NCBI RefSeq assembly: GCF_024105635.1 | Contig: NZ_WYDQ01000001.1 | Coordinates: forward strand, 1,178,001-1,242,000 | Origin: Oceanicola sp. 502str15 | GTDB lineage: Bacteria > Pseudomonadota > Alphaproteobacteria > Rhodobacterales > Rhodobacteraceae | Reading direction: 5' to 3' | Length of the DNA: 64,000 nucleotides | In this document: positions 34,998 to 43,990 of the stretch, in pieces | How the letters are laid out: each line of letters opens with the position of its first letter | Position numbering within the stretch: the first letter of the stretch is position 1 | The notes under the pieces: generated by a model | What the model was told of the DNA's origin: nothing | What the model saw: the letters and a program-made list of their open reading frames with translations, nothing else | Database searches by the model: none | Position numbers and translations under genes: made by a program

Positions 34998-37783
34998 CAG
35001 CCGTCCCCTTCTGCGCTGCCTAGCGCGGTTTCTATCAACTCCGCCGCCTCGGCGGCGGCCTCTTCCATCCGGGCCACCAGGGCCGGTCCGTCGGGTTCGC
35101 CGGTCTCGCGTGCCAGCAGCGCCTCGGCACCCTCTCCCAGAGCCTCCGCCTCCAGCGGACCCTCGGTCAGGAGCCGGGCGCAGCCCTGCACCTTTCGCAT
35201 CAGCGCATAGGTCTCGGCAAGCCGTTCGGCCGCCGCGGCCCCCAACCAGTCACCGGCGGCGGCAAGCTGCGGGTCGAGCCTGCGGTCGGGCGCGCCCGCC
35301 AGCAGCGCGGCGGCCTGGGCCACCAGCTCGATATCCTGCATCCGCCCCGGGCCGATCTTGGCTTCCAGCCCGCCGCCGGTGCCCTTGGCCTCGAAGATCC
35401 GCGCCCGCATCTCGGCCACGTCGCCCAGCAACCTGGCGCGGTCGCGCCGGGCGGCCAGCACCTCGCAGCGCACCGCCTCCACCTCCTCGGCCAGCGCCTT
35501 TGCGCCGCAGATCACCCGCGCCCGCGTCAGCGCGAGGTGCTCCCATGTCCAGGCCTCCTCGCGCTGATAGGCGGCGAAGGCCCCGATCGAGGTGGCAACC
35601 GGCCCGGCATTGCCCGAGGGCCGCAGCCGCATGTCGACCTCATAGAGACGCCCCTCGGCCATCAGCGCGGTCAGCGCCGTCACCAGCGCCTTGGTCAGCC
35701 GCGCATACCACGCCCCGGCCGTCAGCGGACGCTTGCCCTCGCTCGCCTCCACGCCGGCGGAATCGTAGATCACGATCAGGTCGAGGTCGGAGCGCGCATT
35801 GAGCCAACCCGCCCCGAGCGAGCCCATGCCCAGCACCACCGCCCCGCGCCCCGGCGCCGCGCCGTGGCGCGCGGCATGTTCGGCCTCCACCACCGGGAAG
35901 ACCGCACGCAGCACCGCCTCCGCCAGCAGTGCATATTGCTCGCCCGCCACCAGCGCATCGGCATGGCCACGCAGCAAGTGCACGCCGATCCTGAAGTGCC
36001 ATTCCTTGGCCCAGCGGCGGGCGGTGTCGAGCTTGCCCTCGTAATCCCCCGCCCGCGCCATCTCCTCTCGCAGCGCCTCGGCCAGCACCTCGACGCCCGG
36101 CCAGTCGGCAAAGAAATCGCCGCCGATCACCGCATCCAGCACGCCCGCGTTCCGACTGAGGTATTCCGCCAGTTCCGGGGCGCTGGCGCAGATGTCGACG
36201 ATCAGCCCGAGGAGCTGCGGATTGGAGGCGAAGAGCGAAAAGATCTGCACCCCCGCCGGAAGTCCGCGCAGGAAACCGTCGAAGGCCAGCAGGGCCTCTT
36301 CCGGGCGCGGTGCCCGGCCGAGCTGGGCCATCAGCTCGGGGCGGATACGGGTGAAGAGCTCGACCGCACGCTGCGAGCGCAGCGCCGGGTAGCCCTTCCA
36401 GCGGCCGATGACCTCGCGGGCGCTCTCGCTCCACTCCGGCCCGTCCTGCGGGCTGCGCTTGCTGCCGGGCGCAAAGAAGCCCTCGGCCAGCTTCGCCACC
36501 CGCTCGAGTCGCGCCGTCAGCCCCGCGCGAAACGCCGCCGTGTCGCCCTCGCCCGCCAGCCGCGCCACCCGCTCGATCCCGGCGGCGTCCTTGGGCAGCG
36601 CATGGGTCTGCTGGTCGTTGACCATCTGGATGCGGTGCTCCAGCTCGCGGTGCGCCCGGTAGTCCTGCGCCAGCTGCACCGCCTCCTCCGAGCCCACCCA
36701 GCCTTTCTCCGCCAGCCGGGCCAGTCCCTCGACCGTGCCGCGCACCCGCAGCTCGGGGTCACGCCCGCCGGCGATGATCTGTCGGGTCTGGGTGAAGAAC
36801 TCGATCTCGCGAATGCCCCCGCGCCCCAGCTTCAGGTCGCGCCCCTCCAGCGCGTCGCCATAGAGCCCCTTGTGCTCGCGGATCGCCAGCCGCATGTCGT
36901 GGGCGTCCTGAATGGCGGCAAAGTCGAGATGCTTGCGCCAGATGAAGGGCCGCAGCCGCTCCAGATAGCCCGCGCCCGCCGCCGCATCCCCGGCACAGAC
37001 CCGTGCCTTGATGTGGGCCGCCCGCTCCCATGTCCGCCCGAGACTTTCGTAATAGCGTTCGGCGGCTTCCATCGACAGGCAGACCGGCGTGACCGAAGGG
37101 TCGGGCCGCAGCCGTAGGTCGGTGCGAAACACGTAACCCTCGGCGGTGTTCTCGCCCACGATCTGCGCCGCCGCGCGGGTGGCCCGCACGAGGCTGCTGC
37201 GCAGCTCATGGGGATCGCGCTCGGGCCAGCGGTCCTGATCGTAGAGCGCGATGAGGTCGATGTCGGAGGAGTAGTTCAACTCGCCCGCGCCCATCTTGCC
37301 CATTGCCAGCACGAAGATGCCGCAGAGGTCATCGTCCACGTCCTCCGGCTCCAGCACCGACTTGCGCCGCGCAGCCTCGACTTGCAACGCATGGCGCCAG
37401 GCAAGCTGCACCGCCGTATCGGCCAGCCCCGTGAGCGCGCCCGTCACCTGTTCCAGCGGCCAGACCCCGGCGAGGTCGGCCAGCGCGGTGAACAGCGCCG
37501 TGCGCCGCTTGGTGACGCGCAATGCTACCGAGGGGTCGCCCTCGGCAGCGGCGGCCTCCGCCAGCAGCCCGGGCACCACCCCGTCGAGCGGGCTGGCGAT
37601 CGCCTCTTCCAGCCAGGCGCTCTCGCGGGCGATGAGCCCGGCGAGATAGGGCGACGACCCCGCCGCCCCGGCCAGCAGGCGGGCCATGTCGCCCCCGGCC
37701 CAGCCTGCGGCCTCAAGCGCCCTCTGGCCGGCGGTTTCGTCAACGGCGATGGGCAGGCGGGTGATGCGGGATTCAAACTCCAT
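34997..37783 (-). CDS. glnE: Bifunctional glutamine synthetase adenylyltransferase/deadenylase
   Basis: This 928-residue enzyme adds AMP to, and removes it from, a tyrosine of glutamine synthetase in response to the PII protein and glutamine. Two nucleotidyltransferase domains are visible: the first contains NYSSDIDLIALYD near residue 175 (deadenylase), the second SLGAGWLNARSDLDLIVIYD near residue 660 (adenylylating). Each is followed by helical linker regions. The start at 37783 fits the family length. The gene is followed without gap by the 92-residue hypothetical. Confidence 0.95.
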   Translation of the reverse strand: MEFESRITRLPIAVDETAGQRALEAAGWAGGDMARLLAGAAGSSPYLAGLIARESAWLEEAIASPLDGVVPGLLAEAAAAEGDPSVALRVTKRRTALFTALADLAGVWPLEQVTGALTGLADTAVQLAWRHALQVEAARRKSVLEPEDVDDDLCGIFVLAMGKMGAGELNYSSDIDLIALYDQDRWPERDPHELRSSLVRATRAAAQIVGENTAEGYVFRTDLRLRPDPSVTPVCLSMEAAERYYESLGRTWERAAHIKARVCAGDAAAGAGYLERLRPFIWRKHLDFAAIQDAHDMRLAIREHKGLYGDALEGRDLKLGRGGIREIEFFTQTRQIIAGGRDPELRVRGTVEGLARLAEKGWVGSEEAVQLAQDYRAHRELEHRIQMVNDQQTHALPKDAAGIERVARLAGEGDTAAFRAGLTARLERVAKLAEGFFAPGSKRSPQDGPEWSESAREVIGRWKGYPALRSQRAVELFTRIRPELMAQLGRAPRPEEALLAFDGFLRGLPAGVQIFSLFASNPQLLGLIVDICASAPELAEYLSRNAGVLDAVIGGDFFADWPGVEVLAEALREEMARAGDYEGKLDTARRWAKEWHFRIGVHLLRGHADALVAGEQYALLAEAVLRAVFPVVEAEHAARHGAAPGRGAVVLGMGSLGAGWLNARSDLDLIVIYDSAGVEASEGKRPLTAGAWYARLTKALVTALTALMAEGRLYEVDMRLRPSGNAGPVATSIGAFAAYQREEAWTWEHLALTRARVICGAKALAEEVEAVRCEVLAARRDRARLLGDVAEMRARIFEAKGTGGGLEAKIGPGRMQDIELVAQAAALLAGAPDRRLDPQLAAAGDWLGAAAAERLAETYALMRKVQGCARLLTEGPLEAEALGEGAEALLARETGEPDGPALVARMEEAAAEAAELIETALGSAEGDG

Positions 37784-37905
37784 GCCGCCTTCATCACCCG
37801 CCCGCGCGGCCCGGTCAACGGGGGCAGATATTCCGCCCCCGCCCCCTTGTTGCCGCCCCCTGCGGTCCCGATATGCGGCAAACCACCCTTTGAGGTCTGC
37901 CTCCC

Positions 37906-38823
37906 ATGCTTCTGCTTTCCCTGGCCGCCGGCCTTGCCCTGCTGATCCTCGGCGGCGAGCTTCTGCTGCGCGGCGCTGTCGCGCTCTCGCTCCGGCTCGG
38001 CCTGTCGCCGCTTTTCATCGGGCTGACCGTGGTCGGTTTCGGTACCTCCACGCCCGAACTCTTCACCTCCTTGCAGGCCACCTTCTCCGGCGCGCCCGAT
38101 ATCGCGCTGGGCAATGTCATCGGCTCGAACATCGCCAATGCCCTGCTTATCCTCGGCGCCGCCGCGCTGATGGCCCCCATGGCGGTGCGCCGCGCCGCGC
38201 TCTATCGCGACGGGATCGCGGTGATGCTGGCCACCCTCGCCTGCACCGGGCTGGCCCTGACCGGCAGCTTCACGCCGCTCTCGGGCGTGCTTCTGCTCGC
38301 GGGCCTCGCCGCCTACCTGCTGCTCGCATGGAAGACCGAATCCGCCGAGGCTCCCGAGCCGCTGCCTCAGGCCCTGCCCCCGCTCGCGGCACTGGCCCTC
38401 ACCGCAGGCGGCATTGCGCTCACCCTCCTTGGCGCGCGCTTCCTTGTCTCGGGCGCGGTGGAACTCGCCACAACCCTCGGCGTCTCCGAGGCGGTGATCG
38501 GGCTGACCATCGTGGCCGTGGGCACCTCGCTGCCCGAGCTGGTCACCTCGATCATGGCCGCCCGCAAGGGCCAGCCCGAGCTGGCGCTGGGCAACGTGCT
38601 CGGCTCCAACATCTACAACATCCTCGGCATTCTGGGCGCCACCGCCCTGCTCAGCCCCGCCCCGCTCGATGCCTCGGCGATGGTGCCCGATGCGCTGGCG
38701 ATGCTGGCGGCCACCACGTTGATGTTGGTGCTCGCCACCACCGGCTGGCGGATCACCCGCACCGAGGGCGGGCTGCTGCTGGCGCCCTACGCGGCCTATC
38801 TGATCTGGCTGATCCCGGCCTAG
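37906..38823 (+). CDS. Calcium/sodium antiporter (CaCA family, YrbG-like)
   Basis: This 305-residue inner-membrane exchanger has about 10 hydrophobic segments in two related halves. The alpha repeats that form the ion site are GLTVVGFGTSTPELFTS with GNVIGSNIANALLILG in the first half, and GLTIVAVGTSLPELVTS with GNVLGSNIYNILGILG in the second. The length and symmetry are typical. It is divergent from glnE, and the YbaK-type gene follows on the same strand after 42 nt. Confidence 0.93.
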   Translation: MLLLSLAAGLALLILGGELLLRGAVALSLRLGLSPLFIGLTVVGFGTSTPELFTSLQATFSGAPDIALGNVIGSNIANALLILGAAALMAPMAVRRAALYRDGIAVMLATLACTGLALTGSFTPLSGVLLLAGLAAYLLLAWKTESAEAPEPLPQALPPLAALALTAGGIALTLLGARFLVSGAVELATTLGVSEAVIGLTIVAVGTSLPELVTSIMAARKGQPELALGNVLGSNIYNILGILGATALLSPAPLDASAMVPDALAMLAATTLMLVLATTGWRITRTEGGLLLAPYAAYLIWLIPA

Positions 38824-38865
38824 GCTCCTAGAGTGGGCGCACCCCAGCAATTCCAAGGCCCTGTC

Positions 38866-39336
38866 ATGTCGAAATCCCTCAAGCGCGTCCGCGCCGCCCT
38901 GCTCGCCGCGGCGCTGCCCGACACGATCTGTGAAATGCCCGAAAGCACCCGCACCGCCGCCGAGGCCGCCGCGGCGGCGGGCTGCGAGATCGACCAGATC
39001 ACCAAGTCGATCCTCTTTGCAGGCGAAGAGAGCGGCGCGCTGCTGCTGTTCCTGACCGCAGGCGGCAACCAGGTCGACCCGGCCAAGGCAAGCGCCGCCG
39101 CCGGGGAGCCGCTCGCCCGCGCCGATGCCGGGCAGGTCCGCGCCGTGACCGGCTTTGCCATCGGCGGCGTCGCCCCCATCGGCCACCTCACCCCGCCCCG
39201 CGCCTTCCTCGACCCGCGCCTGCTGGACTTCGCCGAGGTCTGGGCCGCCGCGGGCACCCCGCGCCATATCTTCTCGATCGCCCCGCAGGACATGGCCCGC
39301 CTCGCCGGGGCCGAGACGGTGGCCTTTACCGCGTGA
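38866..39336 (+). CDS. YbaK/EbsC-type aminoacyl-tRNA deacylase
   Basis: This 156-residue protein matches the family that hydrolyses mischarged tRNAs such as Cys-tRNA(Pro). Conserved parts are EIDQITKSILFAGE with the catalytic Lys, the FLTAGGNQVD strand and GFAIGGVAPIGH. I chose ATG 38866 since the usual short N-terminus begins there; a GTG-type start at 38833 would add 11 residues. It is probably co-transcribed with the antiporter gene. Confidence 0.87.
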   Translation: MSKSLKRVRAALLAAALPDTICEMPESTRTAAEAAAAAGCEIDQITKSILFAGEESGALLLFLTAGGNQVDPAKASAAAGEPLARADAGQVRAVTGFAIGGVAPIGHLTPPRAFLDPRLLDFAEVWAAAGTPRHIFSIAPQDMARLAGAETVAFTA

Positions 39337-39361
39337 CGGCCTGCCGGCCCTTAAGTCGGAA

Positions 39362-39380
39362 ATGTAAAAAACCTTCACAT
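39362..39380. promoter_or_regulatory. Imperfect palindrome upstream of DUF2852 gene
   Basis: ATGTAAA, 5 nt and TTCACAT. It has the same arms and spacing as the site at 39421, with one arm mismatch. Centres of the two sites are 59 bp apart. Confidence 0.5.
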
Positions 39381-39420
39381 CGACCCTTGAAGCCCGCGGA
39401 AGCCGCCCCCATCTGGTGTA

Positions 39421-39439
39421 ATGTGAAAGACATTCACAT
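39421..39439. promoter_or_regulatory. Perfect palindrome upstream of DUF2852 gene
   Basis: ATGTGAA, 5 nt and TTCACAT: 7-bp perfect arms, 25 nt before the DUF2852 start. It looks like an operator for a dimeric regulator, which I cannot name. Confidence 0.6.
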
Positions 39440-39464
39440 ACACAAACAAACGGAGATACCCCTG

Positions 39465-39932
39465 ATGAACACCGCCCAAACCGCCACCGTCACGCCCCAG
39501 CCCGGATTGCTGGCCCGTGCCGAAGGCTGGCTGGACGAGCGTGGCAAGGGAGCCTGGATCGCAGCCATGGTGCTGGGGTTCATCTTCTTCTGGCCCCTCG
39601 GTCTCGCCCTTCTCGCCTACATGATCTGGAGCAAACGCATGTTTTCCGGCAAATGCGCCCACCGGCGCTCGCACCACCACGAAACCCACCGGATGAACCG
39701 TCGCCATGGCTTCCGCTCTTCCGGCAACACCGCCTTCGACGCCTACAAGGCCGAAACCCTGCGCCGCCTCGAAGACGAGCAGGGCGCCTTCGAAAGCTTC
39801 CTCGAACGCCTCCGGGCCGCCAAGGACAAGGAAGAGTTCGATGCCTTCATGGATGACCGCGCCACCGCTGCGCGCGGCGACAGCAAAGGCAGCGACGAAA
39901 GCGCCGAACCCGAGCTGAACGAGCCGCGCTAA
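39465..39932 (+). CDS. DUF2852 membrane protein
   Basis: This 155-residue protein has one strong membrane segment (AAMVLGFIFFWPLGLALLAYMIW, about residues 34-56), a His/Arg-rich stretch right after it (HRRSHHHETHRMNRRHGF) and a charged, probably coiled-coil C-terminal region. The pattern matches DUF2852, common in Alphaproteobacteria and of unknown function. The His-rich patch could bind metal. GGAGA lies before the ATG, and two related palindromes precede it, so its expression is probably tightly controlled. Confidence 0.82.
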   Translation: MNTAQTATVTPQPGLLARAEGWLDERGKGAWIAAMVLGFIFFWPLGLALLAYMIWSKRMFSGKCAHRRSHHHETHRMNRRHGFRSSGNTAFDAYKAETLRRLEDEQGAFESFLERLRAAKDKEEFDAFMDDRATAARGDSKGSDESAEPELNEPR

Positions 39933-39942
39933 GGCTTTCCTC

Positions 39943-39968
39943 GGAACGGGGTGCGCCCTTCCCGCGTT
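39943..39968 (+). promoter_or_regulatory. EcfG-type promoter of the RDD gene
   Basis: GGAAC (39943-39947), a 17-nt spacer and CGTT (39965-39968). The leader to the RDD start would be about 65 nt long. Confidence 0.6.
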
Positions 39969-39978
39969 ACCCCTGCAA

Positions 39979-40014
39979 TGGCCCGCCGCGTCCTCCCCCC
40001 TGCGCGGCGGGCCA
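39979..40014 (+). other. Leader hairpin upstream of the RDD gene
   Basis: Perfect 12-bp stem (39979-39990 with 40003-40014) with a pyrimidine-rich loop containing TCCTCC, which is complementary to a Shine-Dalgarno sequence. No T run follows. It could end DUF2852 transcripts weakly or modulate RDD translation. Confidence 0.45.
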
Positions 40015-40041
40015 CTTACATTCAGAACGGAGACACCCCAG

Positions 40042-40506
40042 ATGTCCGCCATGGACTATGACCACCAAGCCCCCCTGCCCGACCCGGAGCTGAACCCCGA
40101 GTTCTACGCCGACACGCCCGCCAAGCGGTTCTTTGCCTGGCTGGTCGACGGGGTGCTGATCTTTCTGGTCACGCTGGCCGTGCTGCCCTTCACCGCCTTC
40201 ACCGGCATCTTCTTCTACCCGCTGCTCTGGCTGGTGATATCCTTCGCCTATCGCACCGTGACCCTCGCCTCCGGCTCCGCCACATGGGGCATGCGGCTGA
40301 TGTCGCTCGAGATGCGCACTCACAGGGGCGAGCGCTTCGGGCTGGGCGAGGCCTTCATCCACACGCTGGTCTATTCCTTCGCCATCTCCACCTTCTTCGT
40401 GCAGGCGATTTCCATCGTGCTGATGCTCGCCACCCCGCGCCGCCAGAGTCTGGGCGATCATCTTCTGGGCAGCGTCGCCCTCAATCGCGCCGCCGCCCGC
40501 CGCTGA
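40042..40506 (+). CDS. RDD family membrane protein
   Basis: This 154-residue protein has the RDD domain: the Arg of the first helix is in AKRFFAWLVDGVLIFLV and the Asp pair follows; two further membrane segments are at about residues 48-66 and 115-133. The short cytoplasmic segment ATWGMRLMSLEM is characteristic. Some RDD proteins have been linked to ion or proton exchange under salt stress; the predicted EcfG promoter would fit that. GGAG lies before the ATG. Confidence 0.85.
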   Translation: MSAMDYDHQAPLPDPELNPEFYADTPAKRFFAWLVDGVLIFLVTLAVLPFTAFTGIFFYPLLWLVISFAYRTVTLASGSATWGMRLMSLEMRTHRGERFGLGEAFIHTLVYSFAISTFFVQAISIVLMLATPRRQSLGDHLLGSVALNRAAARR

Positions 40507-40625
40507 CCCGGGTTTTCGCTGCACGGCAGCATCTTTGCCGCGCCTCCCCCGTTCTGGGGGCTTGGCGCGGCGTCATACCACTGTTACCGTCCCCCCGAAG
40601 CCCTTGAACCAACAGCTGCCTGCCC

Positions 40626-41489
40626 TTGCGCCACACCCTTCCTATCGCGCCCCAATTCTACGTGACGGCCCCCCAACCCTGCCCCTACCTCGACGGGCGG
40701 ATGGAGCGGAAGCTGTTCACCGCGTTGCAGGGCGAAGGCGCCGAAAAGCTGAATGACACGCTCTCGCAGCAAGGCTTCCGCCGCAGCCAGAACGTGCTCT
40801 ACCGCCCCTCCTGCGCCGATTGCTCGGCCTGCATGTCGGCCCGCATCCGGGTGGCCGATTTCGTGCCCACGAAGAGCCAGCGCCGGGTGACGCGGCGCAA
40901 CACCCTGCTCACCCGCAAGGCCAATTCGCCCTGGGCGACCGAGGAGCAATACGCGCTCTTCCGCCGCTACCTCGACCAGCGCCACGCCGATGGCGGCATG
41001 GCCGACATGGATATCTTCGAGTTTGCCGCGATGATCGAGGAAACCCCGGTGAAGAGCCGGGTGGTCGAGTATCACCTGCCCGCCGGGGCCGAGGGCAACC
41101 AGACCGGCGAGGAACAGCTTGTCGCGGTCTGCCTGACCGACGTGCTCGAGGACGGGGTGAGCCTTGTCTATTCCTTCTTCGAGCCGACGATGGAGAAGCA
41201 CTCGCTCGGGCGCTACATCATCCTCGATCACATCGACATCGCCCGCGAGGCGGGCCTGCCCTATGTCTACCTCGGCTACTGGGTGCCGGGCTCGCCCAAG
41301 ATGGGCTACAAGGCCAGCTACGGCGCGCTCGAGATCTACAAGAACGGCGCGTGGCGCGAACTCGGCAACCCCGAGACCCACCGGCAGGACATGCACCCGC
41401 TCTCGGTCGACCCGATCGCCGAGCAGGTCGCCCGCATCCGCCTGCCCGACAGCCGCCCCGCCACCCGCCGCGCCAGCGGGCAGGACTGA
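40626..41489 (+). CDS. bpt: Aspartate/glutamate leucyl- or arginyltransferase
   Basis: This 287-residue enzyme adds Leu (or Arg) from aminoacyl-tRNA to the N-terminal Asp or Glu of proteins, marking them for degradation by ClpAP through the N-end rule. Family landmarks are the Cys in PQPCPYL and in [15 protein letters not shown] near the N-terminus and [17 protein letters not shown] near residue 220. The start is TTG at 40626, giving the usual [14 protein letters not shown]; no ATG or GTG is available. A bidirectional terminator follows. Confidence 0.92.
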   Translation: MRHTLPIAPQFYVTAPQPCPYLDGRMERKLFTALQGEGAEKLNDTLSQQGFRRSQNVLYRPSCADCSACMSARIRVADFVPTKSQRRVTRRNTLLTRKANSPWATEEQYALFRRYLDQRHADGGMADMDIFEFAAMIEETPVKSRVVEYHLPAGAEGNQTGEEQLVAVCLTDVLEDGVSLVYSFFEPTMEKHSLGRYIILDHIDIAREAGLPYVYLGYWVPGSPKMGYKASYGALEIYKNGAWRELGNPETHRQDMHPLSVDPIAEQVARIRLPDSRPATRRASGQD

Positions 41490-41536
41490 CGCGCCGAACG
41501 GCCCCGCGCCGCCCGCCGCCCCCCCCACCAGCAACG

Positions 41537-41574
41537 AAAAAGGGCACCCCGCAAGGTGCCCTTTCGTGTTTTTT
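41537..41574 (+). terminator. Bidirectional intrinsic terminator
   Basis: Perfect 10-bp stem AAAGGGCACC/GGTGCCCTTT (41539-41548 with 41555-41564), followed on + by a T-rich tract and on minus by five T. It serves both bpt and the convergent dctM operon. Confidence 0.85.
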
Positions 41575-41612
41575 GCGCAGCGGCGGCGGCGCTGCGTACG
41601 CCGCCTGCCGGA

Positions 41613-43979
41613 TCAGTTCGGGATCAGGTCGGGGATGATCGAGACGATCCCCGGGAAGACCCAGAGCAGCCCCAGCCCGACCACCTGGATCAGCACGAAG
41701 GGGGCAACCCCGCGGTAGATATGGCCAGTCGTCACCTGCGGCGGCGCGACGCCCCGCAGATAGAACAGCGCAAAGCCGAAGGGCGGCGTGAGGAAGCTGG
41801 TCTGGAGATTCACCGCGATCATGATCGTCACCCACTTCGGGTCCATCGTGCCGCCATAGATCACCGGCCCCACGATCGGCACCACGATGTAGATGATCTC
41901 GAGGAAGTCGAGCACGAAGCCGAGGATGAACATCACCAGCATCACGATCAGGAAGACCTTGAACTCGCTGTCGAAGCTCTTGAGGAACTGCTGGATGTAA
42001 TGCTCGCCGCCAAAGCTGATGACCACCAGGTTCAGGAGCTGCGAGCCGATGAGGATGGTGAAGACCATGCTCGTCACCTTCGCCGTCTCCCGTACCACCG
42101 GTGTCATCACCGCGCCGCGATAGAGCACCCAGACCCCGTAGAGCACGCCGAAGAAGGCCACCATGTAGGCCGAGTAGGCCACGAGGAAGGCGATCCACGT
42201 CACCGGACGCACGGTCTCCTGGTTGATCCGCAGGTCGAAGTTCATGCCCGCGAGGATCATCAGGATCGTGGCATAGGCCGCGATCAGGATTACCTGCCCC
42301 GAGCCGCCCTCTTCGCGCAGCTTGCGGTAGGCCGCCAGCATGATCGCCCCGGCCGCGCCGAGTGCGGCGGCGGGCGTGGGGTTGGTGATGCCCCCGAGGA
42401 TCGAGCCGAGCACGGCCACGATCAGCACCAGCGGCGGAAACACCACCCGGATCAGCTCGTTCTGCGCCAGCCGCCCGGCGGCATGGCGCATCGACCAGAG
42501 CACGACGATGATCGGAATGAGCAGGATCACCAGCGTCTCGGCCGACGACATGCCCGAGTGGATCAGCAGCGCATCGGCCAGCAGCATCACCACGATGCCG
42601 CCCGCCCCGATCAGCAGCGGAACCGGGCTGGCCGTGGGCGCCACCCCACGGGCGACCAGCAGGGTCAGCCCGAAGAGCACCGCGAGGGTTGCCACGCCGG
42701 TTCCGATCGGCGGGGCGTTGGGCACCGGGGCGGCCTCTTCCACCGACTCGCCGGCTTCCAGCGCGGCCGCATCGGCCTCTTCGGCGGCAGCCACCGCAGC
42801 CGCACCGGCGGCGCGCGCCTCGACAGAGGCATCCCAGCGGGCCTGCCCGTGAAGCTCGATCATCGCCGCCTGGCACTGCTCGCTGACATTGGTGCGCAGG
42901 ATCCCGCCCTCGACCCCATGGGTCTCGGTCTGCACTGCCCGCACCACCTGGCTGCCGATCACGCCGACCTGCCCCAGGATCACCGCGCCGCCGATCAGCA
43001 CGACCGGAAGCGCGAGGAACCATGTCAGCCCTTCGCGGCGGGTGATCACCTGGCCACCGGTGGAGGCTTCAAGCTGCACCGCCGGCGCCTTGGAGGGGTT
43101 CACCACCGCGTAGCCGAAGGCATAGAGCGCATAGAGCGCCGCCAGCATCACGCCGGGCAGCATCGCCGCCTGAAACAGCGTGCCGACCGACACCACCGCA
43201 GGCCGCCCCAGCAGGGTCAGCGCATCCGAGCAGCCCACCGTTTGGGCCCGCGCTTCCTGCGCCGTCGAGTAGAGATCGCCCGCCAGCGTGCCGAGCAGAA
43301 CGATCACGATCGAGGGCGGAATGATCTGCCCCAGCGTGCCCGAGGCTGCGATCACCCCGGTCGAGAGCTCGGGGCTGTAGCCGCTGCGCAGCATGGTGGG
43401 CAGGCTCAGCAGGCCCATCGTCACCACCGTCGCGCCGACGATGCCGGTGGAGGCGGCGAGGAAAGCGCCCACGACCACGACCGAAACGGCAAGGCCGCCC
43501 GGCAGCGGGCCGAAGACCTTGGCCATCGTGGTCAGCAGATCCTCGGCGATCTTGGAGCGCTCAAGCACGATGCCCATCATCACGAACATCAGCACCGCAA
43601 GCAGCGTCTCGATGGACTGGCCCGCAAAGACCCGCTCGTTCATACGGTTGACGACAAACGACAGGTTCCGGTTGATCGCCTGCTCCCAGCCGCCCGGAAA
43701 CAGCGATTCCTCGACCCTCGGCAATTCCGGGTATCGGAAGACGCTCACATCGTCCCGATGGACCCCGCTCGCCAAAATGTCCCTATAGGCATCGGAGCCT
43801 GTGTCGATGGCCTGGTGTATCAGCACACCCTGCGCATCGAGCAGCGCGATGATCCCGAAGGCTATGAGCCCGGCGCCACCGATGGCAAAGGCCACCGGGA
43901 ACCCCGAGAGAATGCCGCCAAACAGGCAAAGCAGAACGATCAGCAGGCCGATCTCGACGCCATCTAGTCCGAAAATCAT
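41613..43979 (-). CDS. dctM: TRAP transporter large permease subunit
   Basis: This 788-residue protein is the ion-coupled membrane channel of a TRAP transporter. Typical DctM blocks are present, such as GGILSGFPVAFAIGG near the start, AFLAASTGIVGATVVTMG, GTLGQIIPPSIVIVLLG and, near the end, FLTPPFGFALFYLRGV. It is far longer than the common 430-residue form: there is an inserted hydrophilic stretch at about residues 50-105 and a second, acidic Ala/Glu-rich insert at about 348-424 followed by extra membrane segments. Such long forms are known among TRAP permeases for 2-oxo acids. It is last in the operon, 11 nt after dctQ. Confidence 0.92.
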   Translation of the reverse strand: MIFGLDGVEIGLLIVLLCLFGGILSGFPVAFAIGGAGLIAFGIIALLDAQGVLIHQAIDTGSDAYRDILASGVHRDDVSVFRYPELPRVEESLFPGGWEQAINRNLSFVVNRMNERVFAGQSIETLLAVLMFVMMGIVLERSKIAEDLLTTMAKVFGPLPGGLAVSVVVVGAFLAASTGIVGATVVTMGLLSLPTMLRSGYSPELSTGVIAASGTLGQIIPPSIVIVLLGTLAGDLYSTAQEARAQTVGCSDALTLLGRPAVVSVGTLFQAAMLPGVMLAALYALYAFGYAVVNPSKAPAVQLEASTGGQVITRREGLTWFLALPVVLIGGAVILGQVGVIGSQVVRAVQTETHGVEGGILRTNVSEQCQAAMIELHGQARWDASVEARAAGAAAVAAAEEADAAALEAGESVEEAAPVPNAPPIGTGVATLAVLFGLTLLVARGVAPTASPVPLLIGAGGIVVMLLADALLIHSGMSSAETLVILLIPIIVVLWSMRHAAGRLAQNELIRVVFPPLVLIVAVLGSILGGITNPTPAAALGAAGAIMLAAYRKLREEGGSGQVILIAAYATILMILAGMNFDLRINQETVRPVTWIAFLVAYSAYMVAFFGVLYGVWVLYRGAVMTPVVRETAKVTSMVFTILIGSQLLNLVVISFGGEHYIQQFLKSFDSEFKVFLIVMLVMFILGFVLDFLEIIYIVVPIVGPVIYGGTMDPKWVTIMIAVNLQTSFLTPPFGFALFYLRGVAPPQVTTGHIYRGVAPFVLIQVVGLGLLWVFPGIVSIIPDLIPN

Positions 43980-43990
43980 CTGCCGGTCCC

